From: Xylanibacter rodentium
GTDB taxonomy: Bacteria; Bacteroidota; Bacteroidia; Bacteroidales; Bacteroidaceae
NCBI RefSeq assembly: GCF_013166575.1
Contig: NZ_JABKKE010000010.1
Coordinates: 62,001 to 126,000 of the forward strand
Length of the DNA stretch: 64,000 nucleotides
Reading direction: 5' to 3'
The position numbers and the translations under genes are program-made. Under the pieces are notes generated by a model, which did not search any database, had not been told where the DNA came from, and saw only the letters and a list, made by a program, of their open reading frames with translations. Below are positions 38,562 to 46,879 of this stretch, in pieces (within the stretch, counting starts at the first letter, position 1; every line of letters begins with the position of its first letter).

Positions 38562-39041
38562 TCAATAATGCTTCATGGCACGGTCCATCTCACGCCTGTC
38601 TTCTTTCTCTTTCAGTGTTTGCCGCTTGTCAAAATCCTTTTTACCTTTACATAAGGCAATATCCATCTTGGCACGACCGTTTTGGTCGATGAACACGAGC
38701 AGTGGCACGATGGTATATCCCGTCTGCTTCGTTGCGCTCTGCAATTTCTGTATTTCCTTGCGGTTTAGAAGCAGCTTACGGTCGCGCTTCAGTTCATGAT
38801 TATTGTATGAGCCGTAAAAATAAGGGCTGACATTCATTCCCTTAACCCATATTTCACCATTGTGTATAAAACAGAAAGTATCCACCAAACTTGCCTTACC
38901 AAGTCGGATAGACTTTATTTCAGTGCCTGTAAGCACGATGCCGGCAGTGTATGTCTCGATAAAGAAATACTCAAACGATGCTTTCTTGTTACGTATGTTT
39001 ACAGGGCTTTTCTTGCGTATCAGTTCCTCTTCCTTATTCAT
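38562..39041 (-). CDS. smpB: SsrA-binding protein SmpB
   Basis: SmpB carries tmRNA to stalled ribosomes. The 159-residue protein has the OB-fold sequence [20 protein letters not shown] then [20 protein letters not shown], and a basic C-terminal tail ([26 protein letters not shown]) that reads the decoding site. It overlaps the upstream DMP19-like gene by 4 bases and is followed by metH. The tmRNA gene is not in the window. Confidence 0.96.
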   Translation of the reverse strand: MNKEEELIRKKSPVNIRNKKASFEYFFIETYTAGIVLTGTEIKSIRLGKASLVDTFCFIHNGEIWVKGMNVSPYFYGSYNNHELKRDRKLLLNRKEIQKLQSATKQTGYTIVPLLVFIDQNGRAKMDIALCKGKKDFDKRQTLKEKEDRREMDRAMKHY

Positions 39042-39541
39042 TGTTCAATCTTTGCAAATCTGTCAATATGTTCGTCAACATAACATGCTATCTGAGACGT
39101 ATATTCCTCTTCATTCTCCACAAACTTGTCGTCCATATCGTCAAACTCCGGAAAACGTTCAAACATTTCCATGAATTCCTCATCGGAACATTCTCGCTCT
39201 ATCTCCTCACGATACTTTATATATAGTGTATGTGCATCGTATATCAATTTCGAAAGTTCCCTCATCCCCCATTGCCGCAACACCTTTGCAAACGGGTTGA
39301 GAAAGATAAATCCTCCATATCCGTTGTGTATCAACTGTATGAACCCTCCATCCATAACTTCTTCATGCAATATGCAGTAGGCAAGCAAAGTTATCTGTTC
39401 AGCATTAAGCTCTGACATTGTCTCAGCTGTAAGTTCACCATCTATAGCAGCGTATATACCGTCTTTGAACACTTTCAGAAAAGCGTCCATGTCTTCTGCC
39501 GCAAGACGCAAGTCTGCATCTCTTACTATTACTTCTTTCAT
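39038..39541 (-). CDS. DMP19-like (DUF4375) acidic protein
   Basis: The 167-residue protein is strongly acidic and contains the DMP19/DUF4375 core: [19 protein letters not shown] and [18 protein letters not shown], followed by helices and an acidic end ([24 protein letters not shown]). The family founder in Neisseria is a DNA-mimic protein that blocks a DNA-binding regulator. Whether this member mimics DNA or another nucleic acid is inference. Its stop overlaps the smpB start (ATGA), so the two are coupled. No -7 element is obvious before it. Confidence 0.75.
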   Translation of the reverse strand: MKEVIVRDADLRLAAEDMDAFLKVFKDGIYAAIDGELTAETMSELNAEQITLLAYCILHEEVMDGGFIQLIHNGYGGFIFLNPFAKVLRQWGMRELSKLIYDAHTLYIKYREEIERECSDEEFMEMFERFPEFDDMDDKFVENEEEYTSQIACYVDEHIDRFAKIEQ

Positions 39542-39908
39542 ATATCAAATTAGTCTGACGACATCTTTTATGTTATGCAAATATAAGTACTTATTTTGGT
39601 ACATGCAAATATTTATATTAGAAATCTTTATCAGCAGACATTATATCAACTCCCAGCTGTTGGCGGACGACGTCTCCGGTCGCAGTGAATGCTCTAAATC
39701 ATCATCATTTAAATTCACATAAAGAAAATTTGCCATTTCCGGTTATCAACTCTCATACATTTACCGGCTATTTATCAGTGCTGGTTACAAAATGTAGTTA
39801 AAGAGTTAAAAAGAATACCCGACAATGAGTATTATTCCAATAGTTTTATTAATTTTGCAGTTACAAAAATAAGATTAAATTATTCATTTTTATAAAACTG
39901 AAAAGAAT
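39542..39908. promoter_or_regulatory. Intergenic region with -7 element for the NifU-like/GGGtGRT operon
   Basis: A 367-base gap between divergent genes. TAATTTTG at 39850-39857, 52 bases before the NifU-like start, fits the -7 consensus; no upstream box is visible. The rest is AT-rich with no gene or RNA that I recognise. Confidence 0.45.
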
Positions 39909-40610
39909 ATGACTTATTCTAACGAAGTCAACAACATGTGTGTTGTTGCCAAAGGCCCGAATCACGGACCCGCCCCCATTCCTGAAGAAGGCAAATGGAT
40001 TCAGGCAAAGGAAATAAAGGACATCTCCGGTTATACCCACGGTGTGGGTTGGTGTGCACCCCAGCAGGGCGCTTGCAAACTCTCCCTGAACATCAAGGAA
40101 GGAATCATTCAGGAATGTCTCGTTGAGACCATCGGCTGTACCGGTATGACCCACTCAGCCGCAATGGCTTCTGAGATTCTGCCTGGCAAGACGATCCTCG
40201 AGGCTCTCAACACCGATCTGGTTTGCGACGCTATTAATACCGCCATGCGTGAGTTGTTCCTTCAGATTGTTTACGGACGCTCACAGAGCGCTTTCTCTGA
40301 GGACGGTCTCGTTATCGGAGCCGGTCTTGAGGACTTGGGCAAAGGTCTGCGCAGTCAGACAGGCACTCTCTACGGTACCGTTGCCAAAGGTACACGCTAT
40401 CTGGAGCTTACCGAAGGCTACATCACCAAGATGTTCCTCGACAAGGACAATCAGGTATGCGGTTATGAGTACGTACATCTCGGCAAAATGATGGAAGCCA
40501 TCAAGGCCGGTATGGATGCCAACGAAGCTGTGAAGAAGTTCACTGGTTCTTACGGCCGCACTACTGCCGAGCAGGGAATTGTTAAGACTATTGACCCACG
40601 TAAAGAATAA
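39909..40610 (+). CDS. NifU-like iron-sulfur scaffold-type protein paired with GGGtGRT
   Basis: The 233-residue protein resembles a NifU N-terminal scaffold in ETIGCTGMTHSAAMASEILPGKTILEALN, and has further Cys residues in GVGWCAPQQGACKL and TDLVCDA. Family members are annotated as iron-sulfur cluster assembly scaffold-like and nearly always precede a GGGtGRT gene, as here (15-base gap). No NifS or SUF gene is near, so cluster binding is inferred from the Cys pattern. The codon choice (many CGC, GGT, CTC, AAG codons) differs from the neighbours and suggests high expression or transfer. Confidence 0.8.
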   Translation: MTYSNEVNNMCVVAKGPNHGPAPIPEEGKWIQAKEIKDISGYTHGVGWCAPQQGACKLSLNIKEGIIQECLVETIGCTGMTHSAAMASEILPGKTILEALNTDLVCDAINTAMRELFLQIVYGRSQSAFSEDGLVIGAGLEDLGKGLRSQTGTLYGTVAKGTRYLELTEGYITKMFLDKDNQVCGYEYVHLGKMMEAIKAGMDANEAVKKFTGSYGRTTAEQGIVKTIDPRKE

Positions 40611-40617
40611 GAGGAGG
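40611..40617 (+). promoter_or_regulatory. Strong Shine-Dalgarno site before the GGGtGRT gene
   Basis: GAGGAGG lies 8 bases before the ATG at 40626. Bacteroidota genes rarely have such a site and I saw no equal in this window. It fixes the start and is consistent with strong translation or with an origin outside the phylum. Confidence 0.7.
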
Positions 40618-40625
40618 ACCGACTA

Positions 40626-41639
40626 ATGATAAGAAAAGTAAGTTTTGAGAGCCAGGAGCGTCGTATCAAACAGGTTATCGCTACGCTCAATGAGAATGGT
40701 ATCAAAGATATCGAAGAGGCTAACCAAATTTGCGAAGAGGCAGGCATCGATCCATATCAGATTTGCGAGGATACACAGCGCATCTGCTTCGAGAACGCAA
40801 AGTGGGCATACGTCTGCGGTGCGGCAATCGCTATCAAGAAAGGTGTAAAGAGCGCAGCTGACGCAGCAGAGGCTATCGGCCTCGGCCTGCAGAGTTTCTG
40901 CATTCCCGGTTCCGTAGCCGACGACCGCAAGGTTGGTATCGGTCACGGTAATTTGGCGGCCCGTCTGCTCCGCGAGGAGACACAGTGCTTCGCATTCCTC
41001 GCCGGTCACGAGAGTTTCGCCGCTGCTGAAGGAGCCATCAAGATTGCAGAGATGGCAAATAAGGTACGTAAAAATCCTCTCCGTTGTATCCTTAATGGTC
41101 TGGGTAAAGACGCTGCCATGATTATCAGCCGTATCAACGGTTTCACATATGTACAGACCAAGTTCGACTATTATACAGGTAAGGTTGATGTGGTTAATCG
41201 TATAGCCTATTCTGACGGCCCGCGCGCAAAGGTCAACTGCTATGGTGCTGATGATGTGCGTGAGGGTGTTGCCATCAACTGGCTGGAGGATGTAGATGTG
41301 TCCATCACCGGTAACTCTACCAACCCGACACGCTTCCAACACCCCGTTGCAGGAACATACAAGAAAGAGCGTGTACTCGCCGGCAAACCATACTTCTCTG
41401 TAGCTTCTGGTGGCGGTACCGGTCGTACGCTGCATCCGGACAACATGGCTGCCGGTCCCGCTTCGTACGGTATGACCGACACATTGGGCCGTATGCACAG
41501 TGACGCACAGTTTGCAGGTTCTTCTTCCGTACCGGCTCACGTTGAAATGATGGGCTTCCTCGGCATGGGCAACAACCCGATGGTAGGCGCTACCGTTGCA
41601 GTTGCAGTGACAATAGACATGGCTCTGAACAAGAAATAA
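40626..41639 (+). CDS. GGGtGRT protein
   Basis: The 337-residue protein carries the naming motif GGGTGRTLHPDN near residue 262, within a highly conserved block (SVASGGGTGRT, then MAAGPASYGMTDTLG). Other conserved parts are VGIGHGNLAARLLREE, CFAFLAGHESFAAAEGA and the end FLGMGNNPMVGATVAVAV. It is predicted cytosolic, with no signal peptide. The family is of unknown function and is found mainly in anaerobic bacteria with the NifU-like partner encoded just upstream. The pair forms a two-gene operon closed by a good terminator. Confidence 0.9.
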   Translation: MIRKVSFESQERRIKQVIATLNENGIKDIEEANQICEEAGIDPYQICEDTQRICFENAKWAYVCGAAIAIKKGVKSAADAAEAIGLGLQSFCIPGSVADDRKVGIGHGNLAARLLREETQCFAFLAGHESFAAAEGAIKIAEMANKVRKNPLRCILNGLGKDAAMIISRINGFTYVQTKFDYYTGKVDVVNRIAYSDGPRAKVNCYGADDVREGVAINWLEDVDVSITGNSTNPTRFQHPVAGTYKKERVLAGKPYFSVASGGGTGRTLHPDNMAAGPASYGMTDTLGRMHSDAQFAGSSSVPAHVEMMGFLGMGNNPMVGATVAVAVTIDMALNKK

Positions 41640-41687
41640 AGACCAAAAACGTCGAGAGACGTAAGTGTTTTAGAATTTACCAAGAAG

Positions 41688-41726
41688 ACTCCTGTATTCC
41701 CTCACGGGGATGCAGGAGTTATTTTT
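41688..41726 (+). terminator. Terminator of the GGGtGRT operon
   Basis: Stem ACTCCTG/CAGGAGT (41688-41694, 41713-41719) with inner TCCC/GGGA pairing, then TATTTTTATTA. It is a classic intrinsic terminator, 48 bases past the stop. Confidence 0.85.
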
Positions 41727-41841
41727 ATTATATGCCATTCTGCACATATCAATAGATATCACCCCGGCTAGTACGCCATATATGTGCAAAACATATGCAA
41801 TAAACACAAAGCCAATGCGTTGATATAATAAAAACGCAACA

Positions 41842-43098
41842 ATGAAAAAAGCATTATATATATCAAGGTATATCTTCACGATGATATGCCTCATAACACA
41901 AACCGCACATCAGATTAATGCCATGCGCCAAACGGTATACAACCGACAGATAAAAACGCTGCAAGCAGTAGTCAACAACGACTGGTTGTCTCCGCCGGTA
42001 ATGATATTAAACAGCGACGACGTGCTTGACATCGGCTTTGACGAACTGTCTCACGAGTACCATCGCTTCACTTACCGCATCGAGCATTGCGAAAATGACT
42101 GGACCGTATCGCAAGAGATTTTTGAAAGTGACTTTCTCAACGGATTCAACGACAATCCTATAGAAAACTATCAAAACTCACTGAACACAACCGTACTGTA
42201 CACCCACTATACCCTACAGCTTCCCAATGACAAATGCAGTTTGAAAATGAGCGGCAACTACAGACTGACCATCTTTGACGAGAACAACGAGAGAGCGGCT
42301 TCAATAGAATTTATGATTGTAGAGCCGCTGATGGCAGTAGGTATGTCATGCACAGCAAATACAGACATCGACACCAACAAATCCCACCAACAGATTACCT
42401 TGACCGTGGGTTATGGGCCACTGAAGGTGACCAACCACAGGGAACAAATAAGCACAATCATTATGCAAAACAACAGAAGTGACAACACCCGCAAAGACGT
42501 CAGTCCTAACCTTATCAGCAGCAAAGGATTGGAATGGAGACACAACAAAGAACTTATCTTCAATGCCGGCAATGAATACAGAAAGTTTGAAGTGCTTGAC
42601 GTGACCCACCCCACCATGGGCATAGATCGCATCACATGGGACGGACACAACTATAATGCATATCCATTCATAGATGAGCCACGCAAAAACTATCTGTACG
42701 ATGAAGACGCCAACGGTGCCTTCTATATACGCAACAGCGACAACATTGAAAATGATTATATCAGCGAATATGTAAATGTGCATTACAGATTGAAGTCACC
42801 GAAAATATCACACGGCAGAATAATAATCAGAGGAAACTGGACCACTGACGATGACTTGGAAAACTACATAATGACGTACAATGATACAGACGGTATGTAC
42901 CATGCCACAGTAATGCAGAAACAAGGATACTATTCATATCAATATGCACTTCTGGACGACAAAGGCACTATTTCCGTATCACCGACAGAAGGGAATTTCC
43001 ATCAGACAGAAAACCGGTATCAGGCATACGTTTACTATAAAGAGACCGGTGGACGGACATGGAGACTCGTAGGATACAGACAATTGGAATTCAGATAA
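41842..43098 (+). CDS. Type IX secretion plug-like protein (DUF5103)
   Basis: The 418-residue exported protein starts with a hydrophobic signal (MKKALYISRYIFTMICLITQ). The family markers are YNRQIKTLQ, LNSDDVLDIGFDEL, HEYHRFTYRIEHCENDW, FLNGFNDNPIENYQNSLNTTVLYTHYTLQLPN and, later, NYLYDEDANGAFYIRNS. DUF5103 was renamed after the plug protein that closes the SprA channel of the type IX secretion system; it also occurs in species without gliding. The N-terminal domain is beta-sandwich-like. It is a single-gene unit, 203 bases after the GGGtGRT gene. Confidence 0.85.
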   Translation: MKKALYISRYIFTMICLITQTAHQINAMRQTVYNRQIKTLQAVVNNDWLSPPVMILNSDDVLDIGFDELSHEYHRFTYRIEHCENDWTVSQEIFESDFLNGFNDNPIENYQNSLNTTVLYTHYTLQLPNDKCSLKMSGNYRLTIFDENNERAASIEFMIVEPLMAVGMSCTANTDIDTNKSHQQITLTVGYGPLKVTNHREQISTIIMQNNRSDNTRKDVSPNLISSKGLEWRHNKELIFNAGNEYRKFEVLDVTHPTMGIDRITWDGHNYNAYPFIDEPRKNYLYDEDANGAFYIRNSDNIENDYISEYVNVHYRLKSPKISHGRIIIRGNWTTDDDLENYIMTYNDTDGMYHATVMQKQGYYSYQYALLDDKGTISVSPTEGNFHQTENRYQAYVYYKETGGRTWRLVGYRQLEFR

Positions 43099-43309
43099 CG
43101 TCGGATTGTCACAACAATCAGTTTGATACTTTATAGTCTCCACTCTTTCACATTCCCACGCAGAGACATTTCAAAAACCTTACAACCTATAGAAAAAGCA
43201 AATTGTAATCAACAACTCTCCATTATAAATTAAGAGAATTACTGAATTTAATTGCGATACATAAAATCGAGTCCAACAAAAAAAGAATCCCCACATGAGG
43301 ATTCTTTTG

Positions 43310-43383
43310 TCGGGGCGACAGGATTCGAACCTGCGGCCGCCTGGTCCCAAACCAGGAGCGCTACCGGGCTGCGCTACACCCCG
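43310..43383 (-). tRNA. tRNA-Pro (anticodon TGG)
   Basis: On the minus strand the gene reads CGGGGTGTAGCGCAGCCCGG with acceptor stem CGGGGTG/CGCCCCG, the anticodon loop TTTGGGA (anticodon TGG) and T-arm GGTTCGAATCC. The discriminator is A. CCA is not encoded. It lies 83 bases upstream of the spt stop, in a gap otherwise empty. Confidence 0.97.
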
Positions 43384-43465
43384 CTGCAAAAACTCAGAAA
43401 AGATTTCCCTGTTTTGCGGTTGCAAAGGTAGCTATTTTTTCCGAGTCTTGCAAATTTTCTCATCA

Positions 43466-44653
43466 CTATTTTATTATTTCCAGCTCCTTGAATATCTTTG
43501 TAAGAGCCTGCACACCTCGTTCCACCTGCTCCTCCGTATGACTCGCCATAAGAGCAAAGCGCACGAGCGTATCCTGAGGTGCACATGCCGGAGGAATTAC
43601 CGGGTTGATAAACACACCGGCATCAAAAGCCATCTTCGTGACAAGGAATGTCTTGTCAATATCGTGAACATACAGCGGGATGATGGGACTTTCAGTGTCT
43701 CCTATCTCAAAACCCTCTTCACGGAAACGGCGCAACGCATATTTGGTCACCTTCCACAATGCCTCCAAACGCTCAGGTTCGCTCTTCAGAATGTGCAGAG
43801 CCTCCATTGCGGCTGCCGTTGCGGCAGGAGTGTCAGACGCACTGAATATGTACGTGCGGCATGTGTGACGTATGAAATTGATTGTATCTGCATCACCTGC
43901 GATGAATCCGCCTATACTTGCGAGCGATTTGGAGAATGTTCCCATAATCAGATCAACCTCGTCGGTAAGTCCGAAATGGTCGCAGACACCCCTGCCCTCA
44001 CGTCCGAACACACCCACACCGTGAGCCTCGTCCACCATGATGGAGCAGTTATACTTATGCTTCAGTTCCACAATCTCCGGCAACTTGCAGAGATCACCCT
44101 CCATCGAGAACACACCATCCACGACAATCAGCTTTACAGCCTCCTTGGGAAGTGTCTTGAGAATATTCTCAAGATCTTCCATATCATTATGTTTATAATG
44201 CAACTGCTTTGCAAACGAGAGACGACGTCCGTCTACAATACTTGCATGGTCACGATCATCACAAATAATATAGTCACCACGACCAACCACAACGGCAAGC
44301 ACTCCCGCATTTACGGAGAATCCTGTCGAGAAACAAAGACAATCCTCCTTGCCCTCAAATTCCGCAAGCTCTTTCTCCAACTGAACATGCAAATCCAACG
44401 TACCATTGAGGAAACGGCTTCCCGCACAACCCGAACCATACTTGTCCAAGGCTTCTTTTGCAGCATTGATAATGCGCTCATCACCCGTCAATCCTGTGTA
44501 TGCGTTGGAACCGAACATCAAAACTTTCTGTCCCGCCATCTCTACTTCTGTACCCTGTTTGCTCGTTATAGCACGAAAATAGGGATACACGCCAGCCTCC
44601 ATAAACTTCTGAGGCTCACGATAGCTTTTGTATCTTTCTTGTAATTGTCCCAC
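43466..44653 (-). CDS. spt: Serine palmitoyltransferase
   Basis: This PLP enzyme condenses serine with an acyl-CoA in the first step of sphingolipid synthesis. The 395-residue protein belongs to the alpha-oxoamine synthase family and agrees closely with the Bacteroides enzyme: YPYFRAITSKQGTEV, FGSNAYTGLTGDE, GSGCAGSRFLNGTLDLHV, DEAHGVGVFG, and the PLP-Lys motif GTFSKSLASIGGF. The end INPVIPPACAPQDTLVRFALM is also shared. A GTG at 44653 is the best start, since family sequence begins right after it. A -7 TACCTTTG is at 44707-44700. It is divergent from the lipid kinase. Confidence 0.92.
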   Translation of the reverse strand: MGQLQERYKSYREPQKFMEAGVYPYFRAITSKQGTEVEMAGQKVLMFGSNAYTGLTGDERIINAAKEALDKYGSGCAGSRFLNGTLDLHVQLEKELAEFEGKEDCLCFSTGFSVNAGVLAVVVGRGDYIICDDRDHASIVDGRRLSFAKQLHYKHNDMEDLENILKTLPKEAVKLIVVDGVFSMEGDLCKLPEIVELKHKYNCSIMVDEAHGVGVFGREGRGVCDHFGLTDEVDLIMGTFSKSLASIGGFIAGDADTINFIRHTCRTYIFSASDTPAATAAAMEALHILKSEPERLEALWKVTKYALRRFREEGFEIGDTESPIIPLYVHDIDKTFLVTKMAFDAGVFINPVIPPACAPQDTLVRFALMASHTEEQVERGVQALTKIFKELEIIK

Positions 44654-44801
44654 TTTTATAATAATTAGGTGTAGATATACTACTACGTTATACAGGCTGC
44701 AAAGGTACACATTTTTTATCAAATTATATACTTTTTTTTAAATAATCGTCACTTTTATACTTTTTTATGCGTGATGCAAACATTATTATGAGTTAAAATT
44801 G

Positions 44802-44809
44802 TATTTTTG
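44802..44809 (+). promoter_or_regulatory. -7 element of the lipid kinase operon
   Basis: TATTTTTG ends 8 bases before the ATG at 44818, so the mRNA would have almost no leader. The divergent spt -7 (TACCTTTG, 44707-44700, minus) is about 95 bases away. Confidence 0.5.
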
Positions 44810-44817
44810 CAAATAAG

Positions 44818-45861
44818 ATGGACGCAAAAAACAACATAACATTCATACTGAATCCTAAATCAGGCAATCATGGGAAAAACGACATACCGGACATGATTGC
44901 CGAAACACTTGATAAAACAAAGTTCGAATATCAAGTGAAATTCACAGAATATGCCGGCCACGCCTCGGAAATAGCCAGACAATGCGTAGATGAGAATATC
45001 GACGTAGTAGTGGCCGTGGGAGGAGACGGAACAGTGAATGAAGTGGCACGCTCACTCGTACACTCCCGGACAGCACTCGGCATAATACCATGCGGATCGG
45101 GCAACGGTCTGGCTCGACACCTGTCCATCCCTATAGACATAAAGAAGTCCATTGACATCATAAACCGCTACAACATAGAGACATTCGATTACGGCGTCAT
45201 CAACGAGCTGCCTTTCTTCTGTACATGCGGCATGGGGTTTGATGCTTTTATCAGCCAGAAGTTTGCAAGTTCAAAGAAACGCGGACCAATAACATATATA
45301 GAAAATGTTCTGAAAGAAGGTCTGGACTACCAGCCGGAAACATACGAGCTGGAAGACGAGACCGGAACAAAAAAACACAAGGCTTTTCTTATTGCCTGCG
45401 CCAATGCCTCGCAATATGGAAACAACGCCTATATAGCACCCAAAGCCACCATGACCGACGGGCTGATGGACGTAATAATAATGGAACCTTTCAACGCATT
45501 CGACGCCCCACAGATAAGCATTGACATATTCAGCAAGACACTTGACAAGAACTCCAAAATAAAGACATTCAAGGCTAAGCGCATCCATATACACCGCAAC
45601 ACACCCGGCCCTATACACTATGACGGTGAGCCGATAATGACCGGAACTGACATCGACGTACATATAGAGGAACGCGGAATAAGAATCATCACCAACCCTG
45701 AGGTGATAGAAACCGACAGCAGACCCAACTTTTTCCTCAACGCTTTTGCCGAACTGTACTACAACATAAACAATGTGCGTAAAGATATAGAAAAACAAGG
45801 AAGACGGATACAGACTATCAACAAGGCCCTGCTGAAGAAACTGAAAAACAATAAAACATAG
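44818..45861 (+). CDS. Diacylglycerol/sphingosine kinase-family lipid kinase
   Basis: The 347-residue protein has the DAGK catalytic domain: ITFILNPKSGNHGK, AVGGDGTVNEVARSL (the GGDGT nucleotide loop), IIPCGSGNGLARHL, and the second-domain CANASQYGNNAYIAPKATMTDGLMDVIIM and IHYDGEP motifs. It phosphorylates a lipid or sphingoid hydroxyl with ATP. The divergent neighbour spt suggests a sphingolipid substrate, but diacylglycerol is equally possible from sequence. The C-terminal 50 residues are basic. It is 4 bases from the Nudix gene. Confidence 0.9.
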   Translation: MDAKNNITFILNPKSGNHGKNDIPDMIAETLDKTKFEYQVKFTEYAGHASEIARQCVDENIDVVVAVGGDGTVNEVARSLVHSRTALGIIPCGSGNGLARHLSIPIDIKKSIDIINRYNIETFDYGVINELPFFCTCGMGFDAFISQKFASSKKRGPITYIENVLKEGLDYQPETYELEDETGTKKHKAFLIACANASQYGNNAYIAPKATMTDGLMDVIIMEPFNAFDAPQISIDIFSKTLDKNSKIKTFKAKRIHIHRNTPGPIHYDGEPIMTGTDIDVHIEERGIRIITNPEVIETDSRPNFFLNAFAELYYNINNVRKDIEKQGRRIQTINKALLKKLKNNKT

Positions 45862-45865
45862 AGTC

Positions 45866-46372
45866 ATGGACAACAACAACGAATACTTACCGGCTGTAGA
45901 CGAAGCCGGAAACATCATCGGAGCCGTCACCCGCGGAGAGGCCCACAGCGGCTCACACATACTCCACCCTGTGGTACATCTCCACCTGTTCAACAGCAAA
46001 GGCGAAATATTCCTCCAGAAAAGGCCGGCATGGAAAGACATACAACCAGACAAATGGGACACGTCTACCGGAGGTCATGTTGACTTAGGCGAAAGTATCG
46101 GACAAGCCCTTAAACGCGAAGTCGGCGAAGAACTGGGCATCACCGATTTCACACCCGAAGAGCTGGGCCACTATGTGTTCAATAGCGACAAGGAAAAAGA
46201 ATTGGTATATGTTCACAAGACAATATACGACGGTCCAATAAGCCCTGACACCGACGAACTGGACGGCGGACGATTTTGGACCATGGAAGAGATTGCAGAA
46301 AATATCGGTAAAGGTATCTTCACACCTAATTTTGAATCAGAATACACAAAGTACTTCGCATGCAGGCAATAG
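45866..46372 (+). CDS. Nudix hydrolase
   Basis: The 168-residue protein has a complete Nudix box, GGHVDLGESIGQALKRE followed by VGEELGI (G-x5-E-x7-REU-x-EE-x-GU). HPVVHLHLFNSKGEIFLQKRPAWKDIQPDKWDTSTGG is isopentenyl-isomerase-like (Idi/YfcD group), and the C-terminal part is short. It hydrolyses a nucleoside diphosphate derivative or may be a YfcD-like protein. It follows the lipid kinase by 4 bases and overlaps the next small gene. Confidence 0.9.
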   Translation: MDNNNEYLPAVDEAGNIIGAVTRGEAHSGSHILHPVVHLHLFNSKGEIFLQKRPAWKDIQPDKWDTSTGGHVDLGESIGQALKREVGEELGITDFTPEELGHYVFNSDKEKELVYVHKTIYDGPISPDTDELDGGRFWTMEEIAENIGKGIFTPNFESEYTKYFACRQ

Positions 46373-46524
46373 CGGTATATATCATAATAGCATGTGCCAT
46401 AATCTATGCCGGATGGCGTATATACAGAATGCTCAACAGCCCCGCTCCTCATTGTGAAGGGTGTGACGGTTGCTCCATACACAACGGAAAAAGAAGAAAA
46501 TGTCCGGAGACAAAACATAACTGA
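46360..46524 (+). CDS. FeoB-associated-type Cys-rich small membrane protein
   Basis: This 54-residue protein begins with a membrane segment (MQAIAVYIIIACAIIYAGWR) followed by a Cys cluster, PHCEGCDGCSIHNGKRRKC, in a basic tail. This is the architecture of the FeoB-associated Cys-rich membrane protein family, usually linked to feoB. It overlaps the Nudix stop by 13 bases and so is translationally coupled. feoB is 35 kb away. The family call is by pattern; metal binding is inferred. The 22-base repeat array begins 10 bases after its stop. Confidence 0.75.
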   Translation: MQAIAVYIIIACAIIYAGWRIYRMLNSPAPHCEGCDGCSIHNGKRRKCPETKHN

Positions 46525-46534
46525 CCGCACACCT

Positions 46535-46644
46535 AGCATCCTCAAAGTGCCACTTTCACATCCCCAAAGTGCCACTTTCGCATCCCCAAAGTGCCACTTT
46601 CACATCCTCAAAGCGGCACTTTCACAATGCGATATGGGCCATAT
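46535..46644. repeat. Array of five 22-base repeats with 13-base odd palindromes
   Basis: Palindromes start at 46544, 46566, 46588, 46610 and 46632, exactly 22 bases apart. Three read AAAGTGCCACTTT, the fourth AAAGCGGCACTTT (one mismatch in symmetry) and the fifth ATATGGGCCATAT. Linkers of 9 bases read CATCCCC or CATCCTC, and AATGCG before the last. The three symmetric sequences differ, but each keeps its dyad. It lies between the Cys-rich gene and tRNA-Cys, in non-coding DNA. The fifth unit matches the ATATGGCC units of the array at 22191. Confidence 0.85.
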
Positions 46645-46743
46645 TGCAACGTCTTTTTCACACGCGAAATACCATAAAGACATGCAAACGACGATAAGAA
46701 GAACTCGGAATGCGGAGAGAAAATCAAAAAAGAGCATGAAAAA

Positions 46744-46775
46744 TTTGGTGATATGAAAAATAATACCTAACTTTG
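46744..46775 (+). promoter_or_regulatory. Promoter of tRNA-Cys
   Basis: TTTG (46744-46747) and TAACTTTG (46768-46775) are exactly 20 bases apart; the tRNA begins 19 bases further. It is a complete Bacteroidota vegetative promoter. Confidence 0.75.
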
Positions 46776-46793
46776 CAACCGCAAATAGGAAAT

Positions 46794-46865
46794 GGTGCCT
46801 TGGATGAGTGGCTTAGTCAACGGTCTGCAAAACCGTCTACAGCAGTTCGAATCTGCTAGGCACCT
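46794..46865 (+). tRNA. tRNA-Cys (anticodon GCA)
   Basis: Acceptor stem GGTGCCT/AGGCACC, anticodon loop CTGCAAA (anticodon GCA), T-arm AGTTCGAATCT and discriminator T, as required for Cys. CCA is not encoded. GAGACTGATTG...CAATTAGTCTC (46880-46910) downstream can act as its terminator. Confidence 0.96.
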
Positions 46866-46879
46866 CTCAAAAGTAAAAG

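Noticed and set aside
43384..43465. Further tRNA next to tRNA-Pro
   Set aside because: No second cloverleaf or T-arm motif could be found.
46535..46644. CRISPR array
   Set aside because: Units are 22 bases in total with a 9-base near-constant linker; there are no unique spacers of 30 bases and no cas genes nearby.
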